Shown: one piece after another, positions 36,343 to 45,873 of the stretch | How the letters are laid out: each line of letters opens with the position of its first letter | Numbering within the stretch: the first letter of the stretch is position 1 | From: Planktomarina sp. | GTDB lineage: Bacteria > Pseudomonadota > Alphaproteobacteria > Rhodobacterales > Rhodobacteraceae | Length of the DNA stretch: 64,000 bases | Reading direction: 5' to 3' | Assembly (NCBI GenBank): GCA_020630015.1 | Contig: JAHDCF010000001.1 | Coordinates: 81,946 to 145,945 of the forward strand | Made by a program: the position numbers and the translations under genes | The notes under the pieces: generated by a model | What the model was told of the DNA's origin: nothing | The model's input: the letters and a program-made list of their open reading frames with translations, nothing else | Databases searched by the model: none

Positions 36343-36797
36343 TCGTCGACCATCTCAAACAGGTTTGGAACAGCCGGGCATGGCGTCATTTCGTTTTGGA
36401 TAACATCGCTGAGACGTGTTTGGTGTAAAAACACATAGACATGGGCCGACAACCCTTCCCACAAGCGGTTCGACAAGCTTTGGGCGCGACTGCCGGAACT
36501 TCCGCCTGATGCCCCTGCGCCTTGGTGCAATGCATCCACAGTTTCATCAACGGCGGCCAAAATTTCAGACACACGGATTTCTGTGGCCGACCGCGCCAGT
36601 TTGTACCCCCCTTGCGGTCCGCGCACGGACGCGACCAAACCCGCGCGCCGCAATTTCACGAACAGCTGCTCAAGATACGGCAAAGAGATCTTTTGACGCC
36701 GCGAAATTTCAGCCAATGACGTAAGGGCATCTTCCTCCAACAAGGCAAGATCTGCCAATGCGACCATCGCGTAACGCCCTTTTGTTGAAAGTTTCAC
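36339..36797 (-). CDS. iscR: Rrf2-family Fe-S regulator IscR (single-cysteine form)
   Basis: DNA-binding regulator of the Fe-S operon. The 152 residues have the Rrf2 winged helix (MKLSTKGRYAMVALADLAL..ISLPYLEQLFVKLRRAGLVASVRGPQGGYKLAR). IscR and RirA hold their cluster with three cysteines after this domain; here that stretch reads ALHQGAGASGGSSGSRAQS with none, and the only cysteine is Cys140 near the C-terminus. A one-cysteine IscR has been described in Rhodobacter sphaeroides, so this agrees with the order Rhodobacterales. It heads the operon and overlaps nifS by 4 nt. Confidence 0.92.
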   Translation of the reverse strand: MKLSTKGRYAMVALADLALLEEDALTSLAEISRRQKISLPYLEQLFVKLRRAGLVASVRGPQGGYKLARSATEIRVSEILAAVDETVDALHQGAGASGGSSGSRAQSLSNRLWEGLSAHVYVFLHQTRLSDVIQNEMTPCPAVPNLFEMVDE

Positions 36798-36885
36798 GAC
36801 CAGCCCCCCAGTTTCGGCCCAATATCATTGACCTGCCCGTCCCGGTTGCGTAGGTCACTTGGGACGGATCAAAAGGATCACATAA

Positions 36886-36902
36886 TTTAGAATGGTTCTA
36901 AA
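36886..36902. promoter_or_regulatory. Iron-Rhodo-box operator upstream of iscR
   Basis: TTTAGAA-TGG-TTCTAAA is a perfect 7-bp inverted repeat with a 3-nt spacer, in the 164-nt gap between iscR and the divergent hydrolase gene. It has the form of the Iron-Rhodo-box predicted as the IscR site in Rhodobacterales, so it probably mediates autoregulation of the Fe-S operon in response to iron. Confidence 0.8.
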
Positions 36903-36961
36903 CTTGCCCCCGATCCGGGTCAAGATCAAGGACCCCAAAACCGACGGATCAAACAGCCAAA

Positions 36962-37615
36962 ATGCCTGAAGTTATATTTCCTGGCCCTGAGGGTCGCTTA
37001 GAAGGTCGCTATCACCCGCAAAAGGTTAAAGACGCCCCAATCGCCATCATCTTGCATCCACACCCACAATTTGGCGGCACGATGAACAACAAGGTTGTCT
37101 ATAACCTTCATTATGCCTTCCACAACATGGGCTTTACCGTGCTGCGCTTTAACTTCCGCGGTGTAGGGCGCAGCCAAGGGGAATATGACCAAGGTGTGGG
37201 AGAGCTGAGCGATGCAGCCTCAGCCCTGGATTACCTGCAATCGATGAACACAAATTCCAAGCATTGCTGGGTTGCTGGCTTCAGCTTTGGAGCGTGGATT
37301 GGCATGCAACTGTTGATGCGCCGCCCTGAAATCACCGGGTTCATCTCCGTTTCACCCCCGGCAAATATGTATGACTTTTCGTTCTTGGCGCCTTGCCCAT
37401 CGTCGGGCTTGATCATCAACGGGTCAGCAGATCGTGTTGCACCACCGGCGGACACTGTCAGCTTGGTCAATAAGCTGCATGAACAAAAGGGCATCACCAT
37501 CACCCACGAAGAGGTTCAGGGCGCGGGTCATTTCTTTGAAGAACCGCATATGGATCACATGATCGGATCGGTGCAAACCTACGTCAAACGGCGGTTGACC
37601 GAAAACACCCGGTAA
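36962..37615 (+). CDS. Alpha/beta hydrolase
   Basis: A 217-residue soluble hydrolase of the group that begins PEVIFPGPEGRLEGRYHP and has ILHPHPQFGGTMNNKVVYNLHYAF (oxyanion region), LRFNFRGVGRSQGEYDQGVGE, the nucleophile elbow VAGFSFGAW (Ser), and a C-terminal His in GAGHFFEE with an Asp in NGSADRVAPP. Substrate unknown; this small type is common in alphaproteobacteria. It is divergent from iscR, so the Iron-Rhodo-box could affect it too. Confidence 0.9.
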   Translation: MPEVIFPGPEGRLEGRYHPQKVKDAPIAIILHPHPQFGGTMNNKVVYNLHYAFHNMGFTVLRFNFRGVGRSQGEYDQGVGELSDAASALDYLQSMNTNSKHCWVAGFSFGAWIGMQLLMRRPEITGFISVSPPANMYDFSFLAPCPSSGLIINGSADRVAPPADTVSLVNKLHEQKGITITHEEVQGAGHFFEEPHMDHMIGSVQTYVKRRLTENTR

Positions 37616-37628
37616 ATCCCCGGTGTTG

Positions 37629-38108
37629 ATGCGTGTTTTAACCATTCTTGCGGTTTTGGGGCTTGTGGCAACAAGCCCCGCCCAAGCGATGCGCGAAACG
37701 CGATCTGAATTTGATATTTTGAAGGCCGTCAATGTTTCGATCCCCGGCCTGCGATATACACGATGTTTCCGGCCACCCCCAAAAGGCCAAGTGATTGCAC
37801 ACGCCTGTTACAAAGTTGCCGCCAAAGATGTGCTGCGCACCGTGGCAATTCTCGAAACGGATTTTGACCACCCCCCAATGGTGACACATGGGGAAAACTG
37901 GCATGGGCACGGTATAGGCACCCTGCCCCTGACGGAAGAAATCCGGCAAGGTTTCAAGCATATTGGTGATCCAGAATATCTGTCGGGAATGCTGACCTTC
38001 ACGGCCCCGGCCCAACGCCGTTTCTTTCAACCACAGTTTGGTCTGCCACAGGTGATCGCCTTAGGCGAATTAGATGGGTTGGTTTATGTTCGACTTGCCT
38101 TCGTCTGA
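37629..38108 (+). CDS. Exported hypothetical protein
   Basis: A 159-residue protein with a signal peptide ([20 protein letters not shown]). The mature part has two cysteines ([25 protein letters not shown]) and a hydrophobic C-terminus ending [15 protein letters not shown]. Three possible starts (GTG 37623, TTG, ATG 37629) are adjacent; ATG is chosen. It follows the hydrolase by 13 nt and is likely in its operon. No family recognised. Confidence 0.75.
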   Translation: MRVLTILAVLGLVATSPAQAMRETRSEFDILKAVNVSIPGLRYTRCFRPPPKGQVIAHACYKVAAKDVLRTVAILETDFDHPPMVTHGENWHGHGIGTLPLTEEIRQGFKHIGDPEYLSGMLTFTAPAQRRFFQPQFGLPQVIALGELDGLVYVRLAFV

Positions 38109-38152
38109 AATCTGACAGACATAAGGGACAGTTCGTTCAAAAGGATCTGGCG

Positions 38153-38887
38153 ATGCCCATCTCCGACCTGCGCCGTCATCTCAAAGACGATCACGGCATC
38201 ACAACATTCCAAGAAAACTTGCGCCAAATCGTTTACGGTGGCAACGACGGGATTGTGACAACCTTTGCCATTGTTGCGGGATTTGCGGGTGCCGGGGCCG
38301 ATGGGATTGTTCAAATTGGCGGGATTGCCGTAATCCTTTTTGGATTGGCCAATCTTTTTGCGGATGCCACCGCGATGGGCCTTGGGGAATTTTTGTCGCA
38401 CAGATCGGAACGCGATGTATACCGCGCCACCCGCAAACGCGAGTTGGAGCTGATGAAAACCGCGCCAGACGAAGAATTCAGTGAGGTGGTCTCATTGCTT
38501 CAAAAGGAAGGAATGCCCAACAGAGATGCCCTGCAAATGGCTGATATCCTTGAAAGAAATCCCAAACTGATGGCGGATTTCATGATGCGATATGAATTTG
38601 GCATGGGCGACGCGGACGCCAGCAATGGCATCAAAGAAGGATCCATCACCTTTGCGTCCTTTTTGGTTTTTGGTGTTGTGCCGTTGATCCCATACTTCCT
38701 GTTGGAACCCATTCAATCCACGTTTTATCTGTCGTCATTGGCCACTCTTGGGGCATTGATCGCCCTTGGCCTGCTGCGATGGACCGCAACCCGAGAATTC
38801 GTTTTGCGCTGTGTGGGTGAAACGGTATTGGTGGGCGGCACCTGTGCCCTTGTGGCCTATGCCGTTGGGGTGATCATCGGCGGCTAA
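38153..38887 (+). CDS. VIT1/CCC1-family iron/manganese transporter
   Basis: A 244-residue membrane protein of the CCC1 family: N-terminal [30 protein letters not shown] (the typical GxNDGxVTTFAVVAG), [21 protein letters not shown], a cytoplasmic metal-binding stretch rich in Glu, and two C-terminal membrane pairs. Family members export or store Fe2+ or Mn2+. It sits about 1.4 kb from the Iron-Rhodo-box, an iron-themed context, but regulation is not shown. Confidence 0.93.
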   Translation: MPISDLRRHLKDDHGITTFQENLRQIVYGGNDGIVTTFAIVAGFAGAGADGIVQIGGIAVILFGLANLFADATAMGLGEFLSHRSERDVYRATRKRELELMKTAPDEEFSEVVSLLQKEGMPNRDALQMADILERNPKLMADFMMRYEFGMGDADASNGIKEGSITFASFLVFGVVPLIPYFLLEPIQSTFYLSSLATLGALIALGLLRWTATREFVLRCVGETVLVGGTCALVAYAVGVIIGG

Positions 38888-38982
38888 TGAATTTCGGTAT
38901 ACAAATGCATACATTTTGGCTTTGCATTGGCGGCGCGCTGGTGTAACAGCCCTTCAAACACACTCACAACACGAGGATTACC

Positions 38983-40191
38983 ATGTCTAAGATCAAGGTA
39001 GAAAACCCAGTCGTCGAACTTGACGGCGATGAAATGACACGCATCATCTGGCAGTTTATCAAAGACAAGCTGATCCTGCCCTACCTTGATATTGATCTGA
39101 AATATTACGACCTGGGCATCGAAGCGCGTGATGAAACCGATGACCAAATCACCATCGACGCCGCAGAAGCGATCAAAAAATATGGCGTTGGTGTTAAATG
39201 CGCGACCATCACCCCGGACGAAGCCCGCGTGGAAGAATTCGGCCTAAAGAAAATGTGGAAGTCGCCCAACGGCACGATCCGCAACATTTTGGGCGGTGTT
39301 GTGTTCCGCCAGCCGATCATCTGTAACAACGTGCCGCGCCTTGTGCCGGGATGGACACAACCCATCGTGATTGGCCGTCACGCCTTTGGTGATCAGTACC
39401 GCGCCACAGATATGAAATTCCCTGGGCCAGGAAAGCTGACCATGAAGTTCGTCGGTGAAGACGGCACCGTGGATGAGCGCGAAGTCTTCGACGCCCCTGC
39501 CGCAGGCATCTTCATGGGCATGTATAACCTTGATCAGTCGATCATCGATTTCGCCCGCGCCTCCATGAACTATGGCCTTAACCTTGGCTGGCCTGTGTAC
39601 TTATCCACAAAAAACACGATCCTGAAACAATATGACGGTCGTTTCCTTGAGCTGTTTCAAAAGGTCTATGAAGAAGAATTCGAAGATAAATTCAAAAAAG
39701 CCGGCATCCACTACGAACACCGCTTGATCGACGATATGGTTGCATGTGCGATGAAATGGAATGGTGGTTTTGTGTGGGCCTGTAAAAACTATGACGGCGA
39801 CGTGCAGTCTGACACAGTCGCGCAAGGTTTTGGTTCGTTGGGCCTGATGACATCGCAGCTGATGACACCAGATGGAAAAATCGTAGAAGCCGAAGCCGCG
39901 CACGGCACGGTGACACGTCACTATCGCCAGCACCAAAAGGGTGAAGCGACCTCGACCAACTCCATCGCGTCTATCTTTGCTTGGACCGGCGGTCTGAAGC
40001 ACCGTGCAAAACTGGACAGCAATGAACAGTTGATGAAGTTTGCTGAAACTTTGGAAAAAGTCATCGTGGACACCGTTGAAAGCGGCGACATGACCAAAGA
40101 TTTGGCCTTGCTTGTTGGGCCAGATCAAAAATGGCTGACCACCGAGGGATTCTTGGAAAAAATCGACGAAAACCTGAACAAAGCGATGTAA
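38983..40191 (+). CDS. icd: NADP-dependent isocitrate dehydrogenase (homodimeric, eukaryote-like type)
   Basis: TCA-cycle enzyme that makes 2-oxoglutarate and NADPH. The 402 residues start [23 protein letters not shown], with [20 protein letters not shown] (substrate), [46 protein letters not shown] (metal) and [26 protein letters not shown] (NADP site, His/Arg). This is the type found in mitochondria and many alphaproteobacteria, distinct from the E. coli type. A strong terminator follows. Confidence 0.97.
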   Translation: MSKIKVENPVVELDGDEMTRIIWQFIKDKLILPYLDIDLKYYDLGIEARDETDDQITIDAAEAIKKYGVGVKCATITPDEARVEEFGLKKMWKSPNGTIRNILGGVVFRQPIICNNVPRLVPGWTQPIVIGRHAFGDQYRATDMKFPGPGKLTMKFVGEDGTVDEREVFDAPAAGIFMGMYNLDQSIIDFARASMNYGLNLGWPVYLSTKNTILKQYDGRFLELFQKVYEEEFEDKFKKAGIHYEHRLIDDMVACAMKWNGGFVWACKNYDGDVQSDTVAQGFGSLGLMTSQLMTPDGKIVEAEAAHGTVTRHYRQHQKGEATSTNSIASIFAWTGGLKHRAKLDSNEQLMKFAETLEKVIVDTVESGDMTKDLALLVGPDQKWLTTEGFLEKIDENLNKAM

Positions 40192-40216
40192 AACACACCG
40201 CCAAATTCGTCTTCAA

Positions 40217-40242
40217 AAGGTCGCCTTCGGGCGGCCTTTTTT
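40217..40242 (+). terminator. Terminator of icd
   Basis: AAGGTCGCC-TTCG-GGCGGCCTT with TTTT follows icd by 25 nt. A stable tetraloop and a GC stem make it a clear Rho-independent terminator. Confidence 0.92.
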
Positions 40243-40291
40243 GTCGGGTGTTTGACATAAAAGATTTAGGTTGATCAAAGGGGAACCCACC

Positions 40292-40627
40292 ATGCCCACG
40301 CATTATGTCTATCTTATTCTTGCGATTTTGTTCGAAGTGGTTGGCACCTCTGCCATTAACGTCAGCAATGGGTTCAGTAAACTTGTTCCATCGGCGATTG
40401 GCATCGTTTGCTTTTTTGCCGCCCTGTTCTTTATGTCGCTGGTTTTGAAAGTGATGCCCGTGGGCATCGTCTATGCGATTTGGGCGGGTCTCGGGATTGT
40501 GACGATTACTTTGATTGGGTTCGTGGTCTTCGGACAAAAACTGGATATGCCTGCCTTGTTTGGCATTGGTTTGATTGTTGCCGGTGTCTTGGTCATCAAT
40601 TTGTTCTCAAGTTCGACGACCCACTAG
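40292..40627 (+). CDS. Small multidrug resistance (SMR) family efflux protein
   Basis: A 111-residue four-helix transporter. Helix 1 carries the essential Glu (YVYLILAILFEVVGTSAINVSNGFSKLVPS), helix 3 has GIVYAIWAGLGIVTITLIGFVVFGQKLD, and helix 4 GIGLIVAGVLVINLFS. This matches EmrE/SugE proton antiporters that export cationic compounds. The ATG at 40292 has AAGGGGAA upstream; the tracked start at 40271 is a TTG. Confidence 0.93.
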   Translation: MPTHYVYLILAILFEVVGTSAINVSNGFSKLVPSAIGIVCFFAALFFMSLVLKVMPVGIVYAIWAGLGIVTITLIGFVVFGQKLDMPALFGIGLIVAGVLVINLFSSSTTH

Positions 40628-40639
40628 CCCATCTAATGA

Positions 40640-40657
40640 AAAAGGGGGCCGAAGCCC
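40640..40657 (-). terminator. Terminator of the minus-strand dehydrogenase gene
   Basis: On the minus strand GGGGGC-TTCG-GCCCCC is followed by TTTTT. It lies 30 nt beyond the stop of the dehydrogenase gene at 40687. It may also help to insulate the convergent SMR gene. Confidence 0.85.
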
Positions 40658-40686
40658 CCCAAATCCTCGGTATTGCACTGGTGGGA

Positions 40687-43104
40687 TCAAGCGCGCAGCT
40701 TGGCCCCTTCTGGATCAAACGGTGGATCGGCAAGAACAACACCTTTGTGGGGTTGGCCAAGGATCATCACACTGACCTCATCCCCCGGTTTGGTGTCTGG
40801 CGTGACATAGCCAAGTGCCAAAGACATATCGACCGAATATCCATAGGTTCCGGATGTGACGCGCCCAATGCCATTACCATTTTTATCAAAGATCGGCTCA
40901 CCGCCCGTGGCGTCGGCATTATGCGGAGTTTCTTGCACATGAATGATCGAAAGAACTTCACGCGGTGCATTATCTTTCAACGCCAAATATGCGTCTTTGT
41001 GCAAGAAATCTTTCTGCAACTTTATCAATGGGGCAAGATGCACTTCTTGTGGCCAATATTCTGGGGAATATTCACGGCTCCAAGATCCATACCCTTTTTC
41101 ACAGCGCAATGACATCAATGCACGTGCGCCAACTGGGCCCGCATCAAACGCTTTGCCAGCCTCCAATAAGGCTTGGTACAGTTGCAACTGATCTTCGGTG
41201 CGGCAGTGCAGTTCCCACCCCAAGTCGCCCGTGAACGACACACGCAAAGCAAGACATTCAACCCCACCCAATTCGATCATCTTGGATCGCATAAAGGGGA
41301 AATCCTCTGTCGCAAGGGATGTGTTGGTCAGGCGTTGAAGCAATTCGCGGGATTTTGGCCCTGCAACGTTGAAACCGCACCAATCAATTGTCCGGCTTTC
41401 AAAATGCACCGTGTCCGGCTTGGGTACCATTTTCCAGAACCGCTGGTGATAACGTTCGGCCATCCCAGACCCGATGATCATAAACTCTTCTTCGTCTAGC
41501 TTTGTCACCGTGAAATCACCGGCGATGCCACCATTCACACCAATCAAAGGCGTCAGGCAAGACCGCCCCACCCCTTTGGGCATGTTGTTGGCAAAGATGG
41601 CGTTCAGCCAATCAGAGGCCCCATCCCCCTTGATGTAATATTTCGCAAAGTTCGAAATATCGATGATACCCGCGCGATCCCGCAACATCCGACATTCGTT
41701 GCCCACAGGTTCGAACCAGTTTTGGCGGGTAAAGCCATTGGTATCTTTGGCCCCCGGCGTATCGGCAAACCATTGCACATGTTCCCAGCCATAGTTCAGA
41801 CCGAAAACACCGCCCATTTCTTTTTGCAGTTCAAAGATTGGGCGCGTGCGTACCGGGCGGCCAGCCTCCCGCTCTTCGTTGGGATAATGGATTGAGAAAC
41901 GCTTAGCATATTGATCGCCAACGCGGGCTTTGGTGAACTTTTTGTCCGCCCATTCGCCAAAACGTGCCACATCCCAGGCAAACATGTCATATTGGCTTTC
42001 ACCTTGAACAATCCACTGGGCCGATTGCATGCCCATCCCGCCAGACTGTGAAAAGCCCGGGATGATGCCGTTACAGCAGAAATAATTGCTCAGATCCGGA
42101 TGCGGGCCAAACAAGACGTTGGAATCAGGCGACCAGATCATTGGCCCGTTGATCACACGCTTAATCCCAGCCATACCCACGGCGGGGACGCGATCAATGG
42201 CGCGCATCATGTTTTCTTCGATCCGCTCCAAATCATCGGGGAACAGGTCGTGGGCGAAATCAAGGGGCGTGCCGTCCTCGGCCCAATATTTCAGATCTTT
42301 CTCATAGGCGCCGATCAACAGGCCTTGCCCCTCTTGCCGCAAATAATATTCGCCGTCACGGTCCGCAACCGATGGCAAACGACGGCCCAAATCGGCAATT
42401 TCTTGAATGGTTTCGGTGACGAAATACTGATGCTCTGTCGGCATCAAAGGTAGTTCGATCCCGGCCAAGGCCGCAACCTCACGCCCCCAAAGACCGGCGG
42501 CATTCACAACCCATTCCGTGTTGATGTCACCTTTGGGTGTGCGCACAATCCATGTGCCATCGGGCTGTTGCTCGGTCGCTGTTACGGGCGTGAAACGATG
42601 AATCTCTGCCCCATTTTGACGCGCGCCCACCGCATATGCATTGGTGACACCAGATGGATCAACATTCCCGCCGTCGGGTTCATACATGATACAGCGGATG
42701 CCGTCGAAATTGGTCAGCGGATGCAAACGCTCTGCCTCATCGCGATCAATCTCATAAAAATTCATGCCGTAAAGCTTGGCTTTGGCCGCTTGCAACTTCA
42801 ACTGATGTTCGCGCGCTTCGGTTTGGGCCAAATAAAGTGAACCAGGCTGGAACACACCACAGCTTTGCCCGGTTTCTTCTTCCAGGTTTTTGTACAACTG
42901 CATCGTATAATGCTGAATACGGCTGATGTTTGTACTGTCGTGCAGGCCGTGAATGTTGGCGGCTGCATGCCATGTTGAGCCAGAGGTCAGCTCATCACGT
43001 TCCAACAAAACCACATCTGTCCACCCCAATTTTGTCAGGTGATACAAAATGGAGCAGCCAATAACGCCCCCCCCAATAACAACCGCTTGTGCATGTGTAC
43101 GCAT
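40687..43104 (-). CDS. GcvT-fused FAD-dependent dehydrogenase (dimethylglycine/sarcosine dehydrogenase type)
   Basis: An 805-residue flavoprotein: N-terminal FAD/NAD(P) Rossmann (VVIGGGVIGCSILYHLTKLGW), a GSTWHAA motif whose His46 corresponds to the covalently flavinylated His of dimethylglycine dehydrogenase, the FAO_M middle domain, and a C-terminal GcvT domain binding tetrahydrofolate (SMSLRCEKGYGSWSREYSPEYWPQEV). It would remove N-methyl groups from dimethylglycine, sarcosine or a related amine and pass formaldehyde to folate. Paralogue of the divergent gene at 43412. Exact substrate is not readable. ATG at 43104 chosen. Confidence 0.9.
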   Translation of the reverse strand: MRTHAQAVVIGGGVIGCSILYHLTKLGWTDVVLLERDELTSGSTWHAAANIHGLHDSTNISRIQHYTMQLYKNLEEETGQSCGVFQPGSLYLAQTEAREHQLKLQAAKAKLYGMNFYEIDRDEAERLHPLTNFDGIRCIMYEPDGGNVDPSGVTNAYAVGARQNGAEIHRFTPVTATEQQPDGTWIVRTPKGDINTEWVVNAAGLWGREVAALAGIELPLMPTEHQYFVTETIQEIADLGRRLPSVADRDGEYYLRQEGQGLLIGAYEKDLKYWAEDGTPLDFAHDLFPDDLERIEENMMRAIDRVPAVGMAGIKRVINGPMIWSPDSNVLFGPHPDLSNYFCCNGIIPGFSQSGGMGMQSAQWIVQGESQYDMFAWDVARFGEWADKKFTKARVGDQYAKRFSIHYPNEEREAGRPVRTRPIFELQKEMGGVFGLNYGWEHVQWFADTPGAKDTNGFTRQNWFEPVGNECRMLRDRAGIIDISNFAKYYIKGDGASDWLNAIFANNMPKGVGRSCLTPLIGVNGGIAGDFTVTKLDEEEFMIIGSGMAERYHQRFWKMVPKPDTVHFESRTIDWCGFNVAGPKSRELLQRLTNTSLATEDFPFMRSKMIELGGVECLALRVSFTGDLGWELHCRTEDQLQLYQALLEAGKAFDAGPVGARALMSLRCEKGYGSWSREYSPEYWPQEVHLAPLIKLQKDFLHKDAYLALKDNAPREVLSIIHVQETPHNADATGGEPIFDKNGNGIGRVTSGTYGYSVDMSLALGYVTPDTKPGDEVSVMILGQPHKGVVLADPPFDPEGAKLRA

Positions 43105-43411
43105 AATGTCCCCCGACGTCTGTTGGTTGGGCAAGCCTTACTTGCCCATTTTGATCTGTCCAGTGTTCTAAACCGAAAATATACCAGAATCAGCCAATAT
43201 TTTTAACTTTGGCTTCATTTTGGAATACATTGTCCAAATTTTCTGTGATTTTGGTATAATATTGGTTCAAAACACGAATTCTTCTTATCAAGAACCAAAC
43301 CAGATCAGATTGAGCTGAAAATGGCATTTTCCGACATTCAAAGTCGCTGTTTATCTTTGTGATGCAAAGCCCATTCGATACACAGGCCACATCGACATTT
43401 AAGGGGCGATC
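43105..43411. other. Divergent promoter region between the two GcvT-fused dehydrogenases
   Basis: This 307-nt AT-rich gap holds no ORF of note. It contains TTTGGA-N8-TCCAAA at 43219-43238, a 6-bp inverted repeat, plus further TTTTGG and GGTTCAAA sequences around 43249-43272. They could be sites for a shared regulator of both genes. No glycine riboswitch structure was found by eye. Confidence 0.4.
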
Positions 43412-45802
43412 ATGAAATCCACGACCCAAGTTTTAATCATTGGCGGCGGCGTTGTCGGCTGTTCGGTCTTGTACCACCTCACTAAACTGGGGTGGTCTGA
43501 TGTGATGTTGGTGGAACGATCAGAATTGACATCTGGATCCACTTGGCACGCGGCAGGTGGGTTTCACACCTTAAACGGCGACACCAATATGGCCGCGCTG
43601 CAGGGATATACGATCAAACTGTACAAAGAGTTGGAGGAAATCACCGGGCAATCCTGTGGCTTGCACCATGTGGGCGGTGTCACTTTGGCCGACAACCAAG
43701 ATCGCATGGACATGCTGGTCGCTGAACGGGCAAAGCACCGATACATGGGGCTTGAAACCGAAATCGTCGGCCCCGACGACATCAAGAAAATTGCCCCTGT
43801 CACCAATACCGATGGTGTCATCGGGGCACTTTATGATCCACTGGATGGGCATTTGGATCCCTATGGCACCACCCATGCTTATGCCAAAGCTGCGAAAATG
43901 GGGGGTGCCACGATTGAAACCCATACGATGGTCACCGCCACAAAACAACGCCCAGACGGCAGTTGGGATGTGGTCACGGACAAAAGCACAATTCACGCAG
44001 AACATATCGTCAATGCCGGCGGCCTTTGGGCCCGCGAGGTGGGCGCAATGGCGGGGGTTTATTTCCCCCTCTTGCCCATGGAACATCAATATCTGATCAC
44101 CGAAGAGGTGCCAGAAATCGCCGCCATTATCGATGCTGGCGGCGAACACCCCCACGTGATGGATCCAGCCGGCGAAAGTTACCTGCGCCAAGAAGGGCGC
44201 GGGTTGTGCATTGGATTTTATGAACAAAAATGCCGCCCTTGGGCCGTTGGGGGAACATCTTGGGAGTTTGGCCAAGAATTGTTGGCTGATGATTTCGACA
44301 AAATCGAAGACAGCATCAATTTTGCCTATGATCGCTTCCCTGCCCTTGGGCGTGCGGGTGTCAAACGCGTTATTCACGGGCCTTTCACCTTTGCGCCTGA
44401 CGGCAACCCCTTGGTCGGCCCTGTGCCGGGAATGCGCAATTATTGGTCCGCCTGTGCGGTGATGGCCGGGTTCAGTCAAGGCGGCGGTGTGGGCCTTACC
44501 CTGGCGCAGTGGATGATTGAGGGCGAACCCGAACGCGACGTCAGCGCCATGGACGTCAGCCGCTTTGGCCCATGGATCAGCCCCGGTTACACCGTTCCAA
44601 AGGTGATTGAGAATTATCAGCGGCGTTTTTCCGTCAGCTATCCCAACGAAGAATTGCCCGCCGCGCGCGGGATCCGCCGCACACCGATGTATGACACATT
44701 TGATGCGATGGGGGCCGTTTGGGGGGCCCAATATGGGTTAGAGGTGCCAAATTATTTTGCACAAAACGATGAACCCCGCTTTGAAACCCCATCATTTCGC
44801 AGGTCAAACGCATGGGACGCCACCCGGCGCGAGGTAAAGGCCGTGCGTAACAGTGTCGGCATCAATGAAACACATAATTTTTCCAAATTCGCGGTTTACG
44901 GCCCCGGTGCCCGCGATTGGTTGGATCGCATTATGGCGGGGCGCATCCCCCGACCGGGCAGGTTGGCACTAAATCCTATGTTATCCCCCAAAGGCAAAAT
45001 CATCGGGGATTTCACGGTGTCTTGCCTTGACGAAGACGAGTTTCAACTGACTGCAAGTTACGGCAGTCAGGCCTTCCACTTGCGGTGGTTTGAACAAAAC
45101 CCCGGCCCCAATATGCGGCTGATGAATGTGTCAGATCAACGCACAGGTTTTCAAGTGGCCGGGCCGAACGCCACCAAAGTGTTATCCGCCTGCACCGACT
45201 ATGATGTGGCGGGCATGCGGTTCTTGGACGTGGCGCGCATGAACGTGGGGGCTGCGGGCTGTATCGTACAAAGGGTCAGTTATACCGGTGATCTGGGATA
45301 CGAAGTTTTCACAGACCCCATGTCACAAAGACACCTGTGGGAGGTTCTATGGGCCGCAGGCCAAGAGTTTGACATGCGTCCCTTTGGCATGCGGGCGATG
45401 ATGTCCCTGCGGTTGGATCGGTTCTTTGGGTCTTGGATGCGAGAATTTTCACCAGATTACACCCCAGCTGAAACCGGGCTGGATCGCTTTATCTCTTTCA
45501 AGAAAAATACCGATTTCATTGGTCGCTCAGCGGCGGAAAGCGACCGCAAAACTGGCCCATCCCGACAGCTTTGCACGTTCGAGGTTGATGCCATCGATGC
45601 GGATGTCGTGGCCTATGAACCGATCTTTTATGATGACCAAGTTGTTGGGTTTTGCACCTCGGGCGGGTATTCCCATCATGCCGACAAAAGCGTCGCATTT
45701 GGGTTCTTACCCACCCATTTGGCAGACCAAAATGTGGATGTCAGCATTGAAATTCTCGGCAAAAAATTGCCGGCCAAACGCATTTTGGAAACATTATTGT
45801 AA
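43412..45802 (+). CDS. GcvT-fused FAD-dependent dehydrogenase, second paralogue
   Basis: A 796-residue protein with the same layout as the divergent gene: VLIIGGGVVGCSVLYHLTKLGW, GSTWHAAGGFHTLNGDTN (His46, the flavin attachment position), a middle domain and C-terminal GcvT domains (GFQVAGPNATKVLSACTD, MMSLRLDRFFGSWMREFSPDYTPAETGLDRFISFKK). Many differences (for example AAGG against AAAN after the His) suggest a different substrate among dimethylglycine, sarcosine and similar N-methyl compounds. AAGGGGCG sits before the ATG. MobA-like and monooxygenase genes follow, but relation is unclear. Confidence 0.9.
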   Translation: MKSTTQVLIIGGGVVGCSVLYHLTKLGWSDVMLVERSELTSGSTWHAAGGFHTLNGDTNMAALQGYTIKLYKELEEITGQSCGLHHVGGVTLADNQDRMDMLVAERAKHRYMGLETEIVGPDDIKKIAPVTNTDGVIGALYDPLDGHLDPYGTTHAYAKAAKMGGATIETHTMVTATKQRPDGSWDVVTDKSTIHAEHIVNAGGLWAREVGAMAGVYFPLLPMEHQYLITEEVPEIAAIIDAGGEHPHVMDPAGESYLRQEGRGLCIGFYEQKCRPWAVGGTSWEFGQELLADDFDKIEDSINFAYDRFPALGRAGVKRVIHGPFTFAPDGNPLVGPVPGMRNYWSACAVMAGFSQGGGVGLTLAQWMIEGEPERDVSAMDVSRFGPWISPGYTVPKVIENYQRRFSVSYPNEELPAARGIRRTPMYDTFDAMGAVWGAQYGLEVPNYFAQNDEPRFETPSFRRSNAWDATRREVKAVRNSVGINETHNFSKFAVYGPGARDWLDRIMAGRIPRPGRLALNPMLSPKGKIIGDFTVSCLDEDEFQLTASYGSQAFHLRWFEQNPGPNMRLMNVSDQRTGFQVAGPNATKVLSACTDYDVAGMRFLDVARMNVGAAGCIVQRVSYTGDLGYEVFTDPMSQRHLWEVLWAAGQEFDMRPFGMRAMMSLRLDRFFGSWMREFSPDYTPAETGLDRFISFKKNTDFIGRSAAESDRKTGPSRQLCTFEVDAIDADVVAYEPIFYDDQVVGFCTSGGYSHHADKSVAFGFLPTHLADQNVDVSIEILGKKLPAKRILETLL

Positions 45803-45873
45803 TTATTTCAATGCATTAAGGATCATTCCTCTGGTATCTTGATTGAAATCTCTGCACCCCCCATATTTGGGGC

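Noticed and set aside
43105-43411. Glycine riboswitch in front of the dehydrogenase genes
   Set aside because: The tandem aptamer sequence blocks of that riboswitch are not visible; only short inverted repeats were found.
43571-44731. Minus-strand ORF of 386 residues opposite the second dehydrogenase
   Set aside because: Complete overlap with a well-supported gene; no start site signal or domain, so it is a shadow.
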